From Phycisphaeraceae bacterium (GTDB taxonomy: Bacteria > Planctomycetota > Phycisphaerae > Phycisphaerales > Phycisphaeraceae), in NCBI GenBank assembly GCA_020831765.1, contig JAFIFY010000098.1, positions 1 to 58,640 on the forward strand: DNA of 58,640 nucleotides. The letters run 5' to 3'. Under the pieces are notes generated by a model. The model was given only the letters and a program-made list of their open reading frames with translations, did no database searches and was not told the origin of the DNA. Shown here one piece after another: positions 27,315 to 36,531 of this stretch; positions within the stretch are counted from its first letter, which is position 1, and every line of letters begins with the position of its first letter. The translations under genes and the position numbers were made by a program.

Positions 27315-30092
27315 ATGCAGTTGAGTCTTTCGGAGATCCGGCAGAACGCCATCCGGTTCGCCGCCGCATGGAGCGAGGGAGGCAACGAACGCGCCGATGC
27401 CCAGGAGTTCTGGATCGACCTGTTCGCGGTGTTCGGCGTCAAGCGGCGCAGTGTCGCCAGCTTCGAGGAACGGGTCCGCAACGCTCGGGGCACTTACAGC
27501 CGCCTGGATGTCTTCTACAGCGCTGTGATGATCGGCGAGCACAAGTCCAGGGGCGAAGACCTCTCCAAGGCGAAATCGCAGGCGTTCGAGTATGTCGAGC
27601 ATCTGACGCGCGAGGGCCGGGAACTCGATGTGCCCCAGCACATCGTCCTGTCCGACTTTGAAAACATCGTCATCTACGATCTGGACGGCAAGAACCCCGG
27701 CGACCCGATCGCCTCCTTCAAGACCGCCGAGCTGCCCGACCAATTCCGGCACCTGCTCTTTCTGGCCGGGCGGCAGACCCGGCCCATCGATCCGGAAGAC
27801 CCGATCAACATCCGCGCGGTGGAGATTCTGGGCCAGTTGCACGATGCACTGGAGCGGGGCGGATATGTCGGCTACGACCTCGAGCGGTTTCTCGTCCGGG
27901 TGCTTTTCTGCCTCTTCGCCGACAGCACCGGCATCTTCCCGCCCGACTGCTTCAAGACCATCGTCCGCGAGACGCGCGAGGATGGCTTCGGCCTCGGGGC
28001 GATCATCGAGCAGATGTTCCAGGTGCTGGACCGGCCCCGGGAAGCCCGCGTGGCCAACCTGCCGGAAATCTTCGCCGAGCTTCCCTATGTCAATGGCCGG
28101 CTCTTCGCCGAGCGTCTCCGCGTGGCCAACTTCGATGCCGATATGCGCCAGGCGCTGCTCAAGGCCTGCAATTTCAACTGGGCACGCATCAGCCCGGCTG
28201 TTTTCGGCTCCCTGTTTCAATCCATCATGGCCGGTGACACCGGGCAGAAGAAGCGGCGGCAGATCGGGGCTCATTACACCAGCGAACGCGACATCATGAA
28301 GCTGGTCCGGGCGCTGTTCCTCGATGACCTTGAAGAAGATCTCAAGGCCTGTGGCAGCGACCGACGCCGACTGCTGAAATTCCAGGACAAGCTGGCCTCG
28401 CTGCGGTTCCTCGATCCGGCCTGTGGGTGTGGAAACTTTCTGGTGGTCACCTACCGGGAGCTTCGCCGCCTTGAGCTTGAGATGCTGCTGCGGCTCCACG
28501 AAAAGGAAAAGGACACCGCCCGCCTGCTGCTGGATTCGCTGCTCAAGGTCGATGTGGACCAGATGCACGGCATGGAGATCGAAGAATGGCCCGCCCTGAT
28601 CGCCGAGGTGGCGCTCTGGCTGATCGATCACCAGATGAACCAGCGCGTCGGCGAAGCCTTCGGGGAGCCGGTGCTCCGCCTGCCGCTGAAGAAATCGGCC
28701 CACATCGTCAAGACCAACGCCCTGCGCCACGACTGGAATCAGGCAATCGATGCCGGCCAGTGCAGCTACGTGCTGGGCAATCCGCCTTTTGTCGGCTCCA
28801 AGTGGCAGAACGATGAACAGCGGGCCGACATGAAGGCCGTGGCCGGAAAGGTCAAAAGCTACGGGCTGCTCGACTACGTCACCGGCTGGTACATCAAGGC
28901 ATCGGAATATATCCAGAACACGCGCATCCGCTGCGCCTTCGTCTCGACCAATTCCATCACCCAGGGCGAACAGGTGGGCGTGCTCTGGCCGGCCCTGCTG
29001 GATCGGGGCATCAAGATTCACTTCGCCCACCGGACCTTCGCCTGGACATCCGAAGCGCGCGGCAAAGCGCACGTTCACGTCGTCATCATCGGTTTCGGGG
29101 CCTTCGATCTGCCGGGTAAGACCCTGTACGATTATCCAGACCTCAAGGGCGAACCCATCCGCGACCACAGCGCCGGCAAGACCATCAGCCCCTATCTGGT
29201 CTTCGGTCCGGAAATCACCATCACCAATCGATCCCAGCCGCTCTGCAAAGTCCCGCGGATGGTGTCGGGCAACAAGCCGATCGATGATGGGCATTACCTG
29301 TTCACGCCCGAAGAAAAACGGGACTTTCTGGCCAGGGAGCCGCAGGCCGAGCCCCTGTTTCGCCGGTGGCTTGGCGGCCATGAGTTCATCAACGGCGTCG
29401 AGCGGTGGTTCCTGCTTGTCAGCGGCAGGACACCAAGCGAGCTGCGCAGCATGCCGCACGTTCTGGACCGGATCGAAGCCGTCCGAAAGTTCCGGGCCGG
29501 CAGCAAGAGCGAGCCGACCCGGAGACTTGCCAGTACGCCAACGGAGTTTCACACACGGTTCACGCCGAAGGCGAAGTTCCTCGCCATGCCACAAGTATCG
29601 TCGGAGCGGCGACAATACATCCCCGTGGCGTATCTGGATGACAGTTATCTACCCGGAGATAAACTCCGCTGTATCGCTGATGCAACACCTTATCACTTCG
29701 GCGTCATGGTCAGTGCGATGCATATGGCCTGGGTCCGCCATGTCACCGGCCGGCTCAAGTCCGATTATCAGTATTCCATCAAGCTGGTCTACAACAACTT
29801 CCCGTGGCCCGAGTCGCCCGGCGATCGTCAGGTCAAGGCCGTCGAGCGGGCCGCGCAAGGTGTTCTCGATGCCCGGGCGCGGTTTCCGGATCAGACATTG
29901 GCCGATCTGTACGATCCGCGAACCACACCCCCCGCCCTGGTCGAGGCCCATCGAGCCCTGGATCGCGCTGTGGACCGCTGCTATCGCCCATCGCCCTTCG
30001 AGCATGAACGCGGACGAGTCGAATATCTCTTCGGCCTCTATCAGCGCCTCATCACCCCGCTGACGGCGGCCAAATCCCGCCGCGCCCGCTGA
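27315..30092 (+). CDS. Type IIL (MmeI-like) restriction endonuclease-methyltransferase
   Basis: A protein of 925 residues, close to the length of MmeI. It combines cleavage, modification and recognition in one chain. The N-terminal nuclease has D-X9-E-X-K: Asp65, Glu75 and Lys77 in LDVFYSAVMIGEHKS. Then come the helical connector with LPYVNGRLF and GAHYTSERDIMKLV. Methyltransferase motif I is FLDPACGCGNFL (about 367-375) and motif IV GNPPF (489-492) marks a gamma-type N6-adenine methylase. The C-terminal half is the target recognition domain and ends with a helical tail. AGAGGG precedes the ATG, and a -10-like TTAGAGTAT lies about 40 bases upstream. Enzymes of this type methylate one strand and cut about 20 bases away. 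It is immediately downstream of the broken recombinase, a typical defence-gene setting. Confidence 0.92.
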   Translation: MQLSLSEIRQNAIRFAAAWSEGGNERADAQEFWIDLFAVFGVKRRSVASFEERVRNARGTYSRLDVFYSAVMIGEHKSRGEDLSKAKSQAFEYVEHLTREGRELDVPQHIVLSDFENIVIYDLDGKNPGDPIASFKTAELPDQFRHLLFLAGRQTRPIDPEDPINIRAVEILGQLHDALERGGYVGYDLERFLVRVLFCLFADSTGIFPPDCFKTIVRETREDGFGLGAIIEQMFQVLDRPREARVANLPEIFAELPYVNGRLFAERLRVANFDADMRQALLKACNFNWARISPAVFGSLFQSIMAGDTGQKKRRQIGAHYTSERDIMKLVRALFLDDLEEDLKACGSDRRRLLKFQDKLASLRFLDPACGCGNFLVVTYRELRRLELEMLLRLHEKEKDTARLLLDSLLKVDVDQMHGMEIEEWPALIAEVALWLIDHQMNQRVGEAFGEPVLRLPLKKSAHIVKTNALRHDWNQAIDAGQCSYVLGNPPFVGSKWQNDEQRADMKAVAGKVKSYGLLDYVTGWYIKASEYIQNTRIRCAFVSTNSITQGEQVGVLWPALLDRGIKIHFAHRTFAWTSEARGKAHVHVVIIGFGAFDLPGKTLYDYPDLKGEPIRDHSAGKTISPYLVFGPEITITNRSQPLCKVPRMVSGNKPIDDGHYLFTPEEKRDFLAREPQAEPLFRRWLGGHEFINGVERWFLLVSGRTPSELRSMPHVLDRIEAVRKFRAGSKSEPTRRLASTPTEFHTRFTPKAKFLAMPQVSSERRQYIPVAYLDDSYLPGDKLRCIADATPYHFGVMVSAMHMAWVRHVTGRLKSDYQYSIKLVYNNFPWPESPGDRQVKAVERAAQGVLDARARFPDQTLADLYDPRTTPPALVEAHRALDRAVDRCYRPSPFEHERGRVEYLFGLYQRLITPLTAAKSRRAR

Positions 30093-30245
30093 ACCGCGCC
30101 CCGGACTTCCGACGCCGTTTTCATCGCACCGGCGCTTCTGCAATCTTTTCCGGTTGAAGCTCACGCGGGCGCGGCGGCGTTATGTTTGGCTGGGTCCGAA
30201 CCGCTGACAGCAGCCCTTTCCGGAGCTGCGGTCGGCGATTCGGCC

Positions 30246-31169
30246 ATGGAGCGAAGCGGTATGGTTGCGGAATTGCGCGATGGCCGCGCTTTTACTTTAA
30301 TCGAGCTTCTCGTGGTGATTTCGATCATCGCCCTGTTGATCGGCATCCTTCTGCCGGCGTTGGGGAGCGCCCGGGAAGCGGCCCGGGGTGTGCGCTGTGC
30401 CTCGAACCTGCGGCAGACGGCGATCGGCTTTGAGATTTACGCCCAGGACAACCGGGGGGCCTGTCTGCCGGGGCGGTTTCCGGGCGGGGCGGGGATCGAC
30501 GGCGGCAATGTCTACCCGGTGGGTAACGGCATGCAATGGCGGCCGCGCTGGTTCGTCACCATGGGCTCGGCCGCCGGGTTCTTCGCTTACGACCAGCCCA
30601 GCCCGCTCCAGGCCGACGACAACACCAAGCTCATCGATCACGAGGTCTTCCATTGCCCGCAAGTGCCCGATCGGATCAACAACCGCAATGCGCCATATGG
30701 CTACAACTACCAGTTTCTGGGTAACTCGCGCAGACACGCCGCCGGCGGTTTCATCAACTTCCCGGTCCGGATCGATTCGCTCTCGGCCACAACGCTCCTG
30801 GCCGCCGACAGTCTCGGCACGGCGGCGGGCAAGCCCAAGAGCGAGCGAACGGCCTACCGATCGGATGGGGCTTCGGTTCTGACGGCGGTGAACAACCACG
30901 GCTGGTCGCTGGACCCCCCGCGCCTGACGGCGGACTCGGATTACTGCGATAACAACAACCGGGCGCCTGAGCATCGCTCATCACCGGACGCCCGGCACGG
31001 CGGGCGGTTCAACGCCAGTTTTGTCGATGGCTCGGTTCAGAGGATGAGCCTGGCCGAAGCGGGCTACATCGTGGCGGACAACGGGGCCGTGGCCGCCATG
31101 GCCGCCGGGGCGCACAACCGGCTGTTTTCGGGGACAGGACAGGACGATGACCCGCCTCGCGTCCGCTAA
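30246..31169 (+). CDS. Pseudopilin-like protein with H-X9-DG motif, paralogue 2
   Basis: About 307 residues. It has the prepilin cleavage/methylation helix [20 protein letters not shown] and near the C-terminus the H-X9-DG element ([12 protein letters not shown]). ATG 30246 or ATG 30261 are both possible; the frame can be extended with a TTG at 30186 but the added residues are unlike a prepilin leader. The region [11 protein letters not shown]-like onward is the variable soluble head. It is a single gene unlinked to secretion genes, following the restriction-modification gene by about 150 bases. Confidence 0.8.
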   Translation: MERSGMVAELRDGRAFTLIELLVVISIIALLIGILLPALGSAREAARGVRCASNLRQTAIGFEIYAQDNRGACLPGRFPGGAGIDGGNVYPVGNGMQWRPRWFVTMGSAAGFFAYDQPSPLQADDNTKLIDHEVFHCPQVPDRINNRNAPYGYNYQFLGNSRRHAAGGFINFPVRIDSLSATTLLAADSLGTAAGKPKSERTAYRSDGASVLTAVNNHGWSLDPPRLTADSDYCDNNNRAPEHRSSPDARHGGRFNASFVDGSVQRMSLAEAGYIVADNGAVAAMAAGAHNRLFSGTGQDDDPPRVR

Positions 31170-31332
31170 GCGCGATGAAAGGCAATACCCCTTCAGCACA
31201 TCGCGTTGCTACCAGGATTCCGGAGTGGGTCGCCCGGGGATCGCGATGTCCCGGCCCCGTCCGATCGGAGCGCGGCGGCGAGCGGCCCTTCCGGAGGTGT
31301 CGAGCGCAGCAACTTGCCCGCCAAGGTCATCC

Positions 31333-32514
31333 ATGCAGACAACAACCGCCGATGCCCAGGCAACGCCTGATTCGCCTGAAAAGCCGGATCAACTGGCCGA
31401 TGGCATCGAGTCGGATCGAATTGCCCTGGATGGGGATATTCAGAAACCCGACCAGTCGACGCGCGCCAAGCGCATGGTGCGCTGGTATCGATGCCGGCTG
31501 GGCCGGGAACAACTCAGCGAGTTGAACCGCCGGAGCGACTTTCTGGGCGCAGCGCAGACCTTGGGCTTTCTCGGGCTGCTGGCCGCATCGGCCGGCGCGG
31601 CGATCTACTCATGGCATTACTGGCCGTGGTATGTCACCGCCCTGCTGGTCTTCATCAACGGGCATTTCTGGCATTTTCTGATCAACGGGTTCCACGAACT
31701 GATTCACGAATCGGTCTTCCGCACCCGGCCGCTCAATCGCCTGTTCCTGCGAATCTTCTCCTTCCTGGGTTGGCAGAACCATCACTGGTTCTGGGCCAGC
31801 CATACCGAGCACCACAAGTACACGCTCCATCCGCCGGATGATCTGGAAGTGGTGGTGCCGCAGAACCATTCGGTCAAGGCCCTGCTCCAGTACGGCCTGG
31901 TGAACCTGGCTTATCCATGGCAGACGGTCAGGACGCTGCTGCTGCGTAGCTTCGGTCACATCGGGCCGGGTGAAACCTGGACGCTGCATCTTTTCCCGGC
32001 GGACGAGCCGCAGCGCCGCCGCGCTTATTTCAACTGGGCCCGGATCGTGCTTGTCGGCCACCTGCTGATCGCCGGCGCTGCGCTGGCCGCGGGCTGGTGG
32101 ATCGTTCTCCTGGTGTTCACGTTCCCGCGCATGTTCGGTGGATGGCTGCACACGCTCTGCAACAGCAGCCAGCACGCCGGCCTGCCCGACAACGTGCCGG
32201 ATTTCCGCCTCTGCTGCCGGACGATGGTTCTCAACCCGTTTCTGCGGTTCCTCTACTGGCACATGAACTATCACACCGAGCATCACATGTATGCCGGCGT
32301 GCCGTGCTACAAGCTCGGCCGCCTGCATCGCCTGATCCGCCACGAACTGCCCGAACCGTCGCGCGGCCTGTTCCGAACCTGGCGGCACATCTTTGAAGTC
32401 GAGCGAAAGCAGCGGGCCGACCCCGACTATGTCCACCTCGCCCAACTCCCCGCCGGTGCGCCGCCCACCGCCACGGCCGACCGAACGGCTACTGAGCCGG
32501 CATCCGGCAGATGA
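31333..32514 (+). CDS. Membrane fatty acid desaturase family protein
   Basis: About 393 residues with several membrane helices. Three histidine boxes that bind the di-iron centre are seen: HELIHE (121-126), HTEHH (157-161) and HTEHH (314-318) in MNYHTEHHMY. The family introduces double bonds or hydroxyl groups into acyl chains. ATG 31333 has AAGG upstream; longer starts overlap the preceding pseudopilin gene. A hydrophilic N-terminal extension of about 45 residues is unusual. The 3' end overlaps the convergent methyltransferase gene by 26 bases. Confidence 0.88.
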   Translation: MQTTTADAQATPDSPEKPDQLADGIESDRIALDGDIQKPDQSTRAKRMVRWYRCRLGREQLSELNRRSDFLGAAQTLGFLGLLAASAGAAIYSWHYWPWYVTALLVFINGHFWHFLINGFHELIHESVFRTRPLNRLFLRIFSFLGWQNHHWFWASHTEHHKYTLHPPDDLEVVVPQNHSVKALLQYGLVNLAYPWQTVRTLLLRSFGHIGPGETWTLHLFPADEPQRRRAYFNWARIVLVGHLLIAGAALAAGWWIVLLVFTFPRMFGGWLHTLCNSSQHAGLPDNVPDFRLCCRTMVLNPFLRFLYWHMNYHTEHHMYAGVPCYKLGRLHRLIRHELPEPSRGLFRTWRHIFEVERKQRADPDYVHLAQLPAGAPPTATADRTATEPASGR

Positions 32515-33574
32515 AGTAGGCATTCATCGGGTCGTGCCCGAAGCGATGGATATCGATCCGGTTGAACCCCGCTTCCCGGAGCATCTTTTCGGCCAGTTGC
32601 GTGCCCCACGCCGCGCCCAGCCCCAATCCGCCCTGGGCCAGGGAGACGTTCATGCAGTGCATGGTGGAGATGCCATACATCATCGGTGACAGCGGATGGT
32701 CGAGATTCTCCACCGGCTCGCTGTTCAGATCGATGTCCTGCATGAGGAACACCCCACCGGGCCGAAGGGTTCGACCGACAGCGTGCAGCACATGGTCCGG
32801 GCGTTTCTGGTCATGGATCGCATCGAGGGCGATGACCCAGTCGAAAGCGGACGGTTCATCCCATTCCGTGAGATCGTGCTGCGCGAAGCGCACATTGCCC
32901 AGCCCTTCTTCCCGGGCCGATGATGCCGCCCGGTTCACGGCATCGGCGTCCAATTCGTATCCGGCGAAACGACTTCGCGGATAAGCCCGGGCCAGGGTCA
33001 GCAGCGCTCGACCTCGCCCGCAACCGATGTCAAGCACATCGATGCCATCAACCAGGCGGTCATGCAGACCGGGCATCAGGGGTACAAGCTGATCCACGAT
33101 GATCGGCACGGTGGTCTGCCCGCTGTCTTCGGCCATGACCTCGTGGAACCGGGGGAATGCCGAGTACGGGACGCCCCGCCCGTGTTGGAAGGCGGCCAGC
33201 ACCGCATCCTCGGCCGCGCCCAGGGCGGGCAGATACTGGGCATAAACGGCCAGGTTCGAGGTCGGATTACGGCGCGAAAGCCATGTCGCATGCTCCGGCG
33301 GCAGGCGATGCGTCCCGGCCGCGGGATCGCGCTCGACGATCCGGGCCACGGTCATGGCACCCAACCACTCCCGCACCGGCCGTTCATGCAGACCGGCTTC
33401 CTCGGCCAGTTGCCCGCTCGTGCGTGCGGCCCCATCGGCCAGAAGATCGAAGAGTCCGGCCCGATGCCCCAGTGACATCATCATCGCGATCATGCCTCCG
33501 TTGAACATTTCCAGAATTCGATCGGCAAAGGCGTTCTGGCGAGCAGGGTCAATGACCGAACATGCGGTACACAT
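32489..33574 (-). CDS. Class I SAM-dependent methyltransferase with N-terminal winged helix
   Basis: A protein of 361 residues. The N-terminal part is a helical/winged-helix dimerisation domain (LLADGAARTSGQLAEEAGL), then a Rossmann methyltransferase with motif I VLDIGCGRGRALL, acidic motif GYELDADAVNRA and post-motif DWVIALDAIHDQ. It resembles Rv2258c-type small-molecule methyltransferases. AAGGAG lies eight bases before the ATG. A near-perfect copy of the TetR operator (33621-33634) sits about 50 bases upstream of the start, so expression is very likely controlled by the TetR gene just behind it. It might modify a toxic or signalling compound that also acts as inducer (inference). Confidence 0.85.
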   Translation of the reverse strand: MCTACSVIDPARQNAFADRILEMFNGGMIAMMMSLGHRAGLFDLLADGAARTSGQLAEEAGLHERPVREWLGAMTVARIVERDPAAGTHRLPPEHATWLSRRNPTSNLAVYAQYLPALGAAEDAVLAAFQHGRGVPYSAFPRFHEVMAEDSGQTTVPIIVDQLVPLMPGLHDRLVDGIDVLDIGCGRGRALLTLARAYPRSRFAGYELDADAVNRAASSAREEGLGNVRFAQHDLTEWDEPSAFDWVIALDAIHDQKRPDHVLHAVGRTLRPGGVFLMQDIDLNSEPVENLDHPLSPMMYGISTMHCMNVSLAQGGLGLGAAWGTQLAEKMLREAGFNRIDIHRFGHDPMNAYFICRMPAQ

Positions 33575-33620
33575 GGCGAATCTCCTTGTTGGATTGCGAC
33601 CATGAGTGGCCGCAACAGGT

Positions 33621-33634
33621 ACAGACTGGTCTGT
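33621..33634. promoter_or_regulatory. TetR-type operator upstream of the methyltransferase gene
   Basis: ACAGACTGGTCTGT is a 14-base palindrome with one mismatch. It is identical at 13 of 14 positions to the operator in front of the TetR gene (34266-34279). It lies in the short gap between the TetR and methyltransferase genes. Confidence 0.75.
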
Positions 33635-33653
33635 CTATCGTGGTTCGAAAAAA

Positions 33654-34244
33654 TCAACGTCTCAGGCATGATTCCAGCGTTGTGATGGCCCGCTCCACCG
33701 GCCAGGTCTGGCGATACACCACGGCGATGGCGATGGTGCCTTCGAGAATCAGCAGATACGTTCGGGCCAGATTCTCCGCATCGAGATGCGCAAGCGCTGA
33801 TTCGTGCCGAATCAGCCCGTCGGCCAATCCTTTGAGCAGATCGCGTACCCGCTCGGCGTGCTCCCGGGCGATGTCGGCGATTCTCGTGTCGCCGTGGGGG
33901 CCCTCGGCGAGTATGTTCTGGAACGGACAACCGCGAAAATCACTGGCCTTGAACCAATCCAAGAGCATTCGCAGCGGCGCAAAGAACCTGTCCCGGGGTG
34001 ATTCGTGCTGATCCACCCAGTCCCGAAGATCCTTCAGATCGGAGTCGGCGGCATGCCGAAGATATTCGTAAAGCAGGTCGTCCTTGGATGGAAAATGGCT
34101 GTAGAAGGATGCCTTGGCCACGCTGGATTCACTGATGATCTGGTTGATGCCGGTGGCGCGGTATCCCTGGCGATAGAAGAGCTTGAACGCCGCGTCGAGA
34201 ATCCGCTGACGAACCGGGGCATCGGATGAAACAGTTTTGACCAT
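33654..34244 (-). CDS. TetR/AcrR family transcriptional regulator
   Basis: A protein of 196 residues. The N-terminal HTH is typical: RILDAAFKLFYRQGYRATGI, INQIISESSVAKASFYSHFP and SKDDLLYEYL. The C-terminal ligand-binding domain has a Cys (DFRGCPFQNILAEG) shared by many members of the family. The gene lies directly upstream of the methyltransferase gene on the same strand. Perfect and near-perfect copies of one palindrome precede both genes, so autorepression and control of the methyltransferase are well supported by sequence. The inducer is unknown. Confidence 0.92.
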   Translation of the reverse strand: MVKTVSSDAPVRQRILDAAFKLFYRQGYRATGINQIISESSVAKASFYSHFPSKDDLLYEYLRHAADSDLKDLRDWVDQHESPRDRFFAPLRMLLDWFKASDFRGCPFQNILAEGPHGDTRIADIAREHAERVRDLLKGLADGLIRHESALAHLDAENLARTYLLILEGTIAIAVVYRQTWPVERAITTLESCLRR

Positions 34245-34253
34245 GACGGGAGT

Positions 34254-34282
34254 ATCCTATTACGAACAGACCGGTCTGTCAA
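34254..34282 (-). promoter_or_regulatory. Autoregulated tetR promoter with operator
   Basis: Read on the minus strand: TTGACA (34282-34277), 17-base spacer, TAGGAT (34259-34254). The perfect 14-base palindrome ACAGACCGGTCTGT at 34266-34279 overlaps the -35 box and spacer, so bound repressor would block RNA polymerase. Confidence 0.75.
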
Positions 34283-34370
34283 GTGCCACGCCCAGCTTCT
34301 GACCCGCCAGAGTCATGGCCATCGGCCTTTCCCCGTCGGCGGATTGCTATCATGACCGTAAAGAGCCCTT

Positions 34371-34393
34371 GGGGGCCGGGGGCCGGGGGCCGG
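34371..34393 (+). repeat. Tandem GGGGGCC repeat (possible G-quadruplex)
   Basis: Three perfect copies of GGGGGCC followed by GG give G-tracts of 5, 5, 5 and 2 bases. The element lies in the leader region between the tetR promoter and the third pseudopilin gene. Confidence 0.7.
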
Positions 34394-34439
34394 ATTCATG
34401 GCTGGCAATTCTGACCGGCCTGAAAGGTGCAGGTGCAAC

Positions 34440-35225
34440 ATGAAAATTCGTGGATTCACTTTGATCGAACTTCTCGTGGTGATCTCCATCATCGCCCTGT
34501 TGATCGGCCTGTTGCTGCCGGCCTTGGGGGCAGCGCGTGATGTGGCGCGCACCACGATCTGCTTGAGCAACCTCCGGGGGATCGCCCAGGGCAGTTCGAT
34601 GTACGCCGACGCCTTCAATGGACTGATGCCCTCCAGTTTCAGAACCAACTGGAATCAAGGGCGCACTTTCCACGGTCAACAGCTCAACGATGGCGGCTTT
34701 GTCACGGTGCCAACATGGCCCTTCGCCGGTGGCAACCCATTGAGCCCGGACGATGCGCCGGATGTCAGTTTGCGCCAATCCAACATCTATGTCTGCCCCA
34801 TGGCCGGCACAATACGGTTCGGCTGGCATCGTCCACCCACGCCGTTCCCCCCGGAGTGGAACCAAGTGGTGGCGATTGCCGCGCATCGGAACGGTGTTCC
34901 CGCCGATGGTGTTGAACACTACCTCTTCGCCTATGGCACCAATGGTTCGGCTGGCGCGTTTCCGGTCGGTAGCGTCACCAGTTCGAAGCGAATCGATAAC
35001 GTTGAGCATACATCTTCAACGGTCTGGTACCACGATTCGATCGCTCCGGATCATTTCAGCCGTGATGGCGAAGTCGGCTTGGCGCGGCATCGAAATCAGA
35101 CCGCCACCAATCTCTCGTTTTTCGATGGTTCGGCGACCACGCGGGACCGGACCGACAACTGGACACTGGTGGAATTCAACGGACTGGCCAATGGCATGAC
35201 ATGGCGAACCCGGCCCGGTAGTTGA
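34440..35225 (+). CDS. Pseudopilin-like protein, paralogue 3
   Basis: About 261 residues. Short leader MKIRG followed by [20 protein letters not shown], a textbook type IV prepilin start. The soluble head ends with [14 protein letters not shown], a spaced variant of the H-X9-DG motif of the other two copies. ATG 34440 is chosen because the leader then has the usual six residues; an in-frame ATG at 34398 would put 14 extra residues in front. A GC-rich tandem (GGGGGCC) repeat lies 47 bases upstream. No secretion genes are adjacent. Confidence 0.83.
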   Translation: MKIRGFTLIELLVVISIIALLIGLLLPALGAARDVARTTICLSNLRGIAQGSSMYADAFNGLMPSSFRTNWNQGRTFHGQQLNDGGFVTVPTWPFAGGNPLSPDDAPDVSLRQSNIYVCPMAGTIRFGWHRPPTPFPPEWNQVVAIAAHRNGVPADGVEHYLFAYGTNGSAGAFPVGSVTSSKRIDNVEHTSSTVWYHDSIAPDHFSRDGEVGLARHRNQTATNLSFFDGSATTRDRTDNWTLVEFNGLANGMTWRTRPGS

Positions 35226-35302
35226 CCTGATCGCCGACCGCGATCAGTTCAGCCGCAAGCTGCCTGGCCGTTTCCAATCCCTCTTGCTTCCCCCATGCTT
35301 CA

Positions 35303-35728
35303 TCAAGCCCGACCTGATCCCAACTGCCGCAGCGTGGGAAAATCCCCCTCCATGTAGAGGCGGATCAGCGTCTGGATGTCCGACTCCTGTTCAAACGAAA
35401 GGTTGTATTCGCGTGTTGATCCGAACAGGCGCTTCCAGCCCGGTTCCTTCTCCAGCCTCAGAAGAATCTCCCATCTTCCCGGCTCCTCGCGGTAGATGTG
35501 CAGCAGATTGAGCCCGGCGGTAAAGCCCACTCCGGGCGGACACACATCTTCCCCGCGCTCCATCCCAAGATCAAAGGCTCCGTCCTGCTCCGCCCAGTCA
35601 AAATCCCTGAACAGATCGATCGCCTCATCCACCGATTGAACCGCGTGATCCACGGTCGAGTAGTCCGCGTTCTGCGTCCATGCCTTGATCGCCATATCGC
35701 AAGCCCTCTGACTCTGGTACCTTTCCAT
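35303..35728 (-). CDS. Hypothetical soluble protein
   Basis: A protein of 141 residues, acidic and rich in Trp, Glu and Asp, with no membrane segment. Segments such as HAVQSVDEAIDLFRDFDW and WEILLRLEKEPGWKRLF suggest a compact alpha/beta domain. No family recognised; size and composition would fit an immunity-type or SUKH-like small protein, but there is no supporting motif. Start at 35728 is uncertain; Met12 (35695) is an alternative. It is divergent from the NodB-like gene. Confidence 0.6.
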   Translation of the reverse strand: MERYQSQRACDMAIKAWTQNADYSTVDHAVQSVDEAIDLFRDFDWAEQDGAFDLGMERGEDVCPPGVGFTAGLNLLHIYREEPGRWEILLRLEKEPGWKRLFGSTREYNLSFEQESDIQTLIRLYMEGDFPTLRQLGSGRA

Positions 35729-35776
35729 CGCTTGAATGACATCGTAACCCGTTCAACCCGCCTCAGAGGATCAGGC

Positions 35777-36385
35777 ATGCCCCAGTTCGGTGATGGACCG
35801 TGGAAGGAAGGTCGGGCCGGCGCGGCCAGTCTCTGTTATCGCCGGCTTCCCGCGCCGCGATTGGAGCGGATCGCAGCGCACCACGCGGCGGTCGGCATCC
35901 GGGCCACGGTTGCCTGTGACAGGGTATCGCCGCCGCTGCGGGAGCTTGCCGCCCGCCATTGGGACCTGGCACGGGTGGCGTCGGCCGATGGTGAGCCAAT
36001 TATTGAGGCCCTGATGGAAATCGATGGCCGGACCGAGCGTGGTGTGGTCCTCGATGCCGCCCAAGGGTCGATGGCTGGCGAAGGTGATGCCGCAACGATC
36101 GCATATCGCATCGAGCCCACCACCGGTACGATCGAACCTTCGGGCCACTTGCCCGATCCCCTGCCCGCGATGATCGCGCTATCGGATCCAGCCGCGCTGA
36201 AGAAGGCGATGGATGCGGTCGTGGAGCAGGGCCTGTGGGCCATCTGGTTGATCGACGATGCGGTTCTGGATGCGATGGGGCTTGAGGCGCATGCCGCGTT
36301 GCTTCAGTGGTTGGGCCGGCACCACGGTCGCATCTGGTGCGCTCCGGTTCACGATATCGCCGCGTGGGTCCGGGCCGGCGGGTGA
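35777..36385 (+). CDS. Polysaccharide deacetylase-like (NodB-fold) protein lacking the catalytic motif
   Basis: About 202 residues. The segments HHAAVGIRATVACDRVSPP and ALLQWLGRHHGRIWCAPVHD followed by IAAWVR resemble the strand after the catalytic Asp and the terminal helix/strand of NodB-type deacetylases (LLxWLxxHRDRIWVATFxDIAxYI). The usual TFDDG and HxxxH zinc motifs are not present, so the protein is either non-catalytic or only distantly related. AGAGGA precedes ATG 35777. It lies upstream of the DUF5107-TPR gene on the same strand. Confidence 0.5.
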   Translation: MPQFGDGPWKEGRAGAASLCYRRLPAPRLERIAAHHAAVGIRATVACDRVSPPLRELAARHWDLARVASADGEPIIEALMEIDGRTERGVVLDAAQGSMAGEGDAATIAYRIEPTTGTIEPSGHLPDPLPAMIALSDPAALKKAMDAVVEQGLWAIWLIDDAVLDAMGLEAHAALLQWLGRHHGRIWCAPVHDIAAWVRAGG

Positions 36386-36531
36386 TTGCCGCCTCGCCGG
36401 TTTGGTTTCGAGTCGAGTCGTCGGCAAGAAGATGGATCGGTCATGCGTTAGCACCGCCTCGCCCGCCTTGTCCCTCGGTCGAGCAACGTCCCGATGGGCC
36501 GGTGGAAAATCTTGACGCCAAGGATGAGTCC

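Noticed and set aside
27150-29615. Long open frame (821 codons) on the minus strand
   Set aside because: It lies wholly opposite the restriction-modification gene, whose motifs are clear; high GC gives long antisense frames. No domain or ribosome-binding site.
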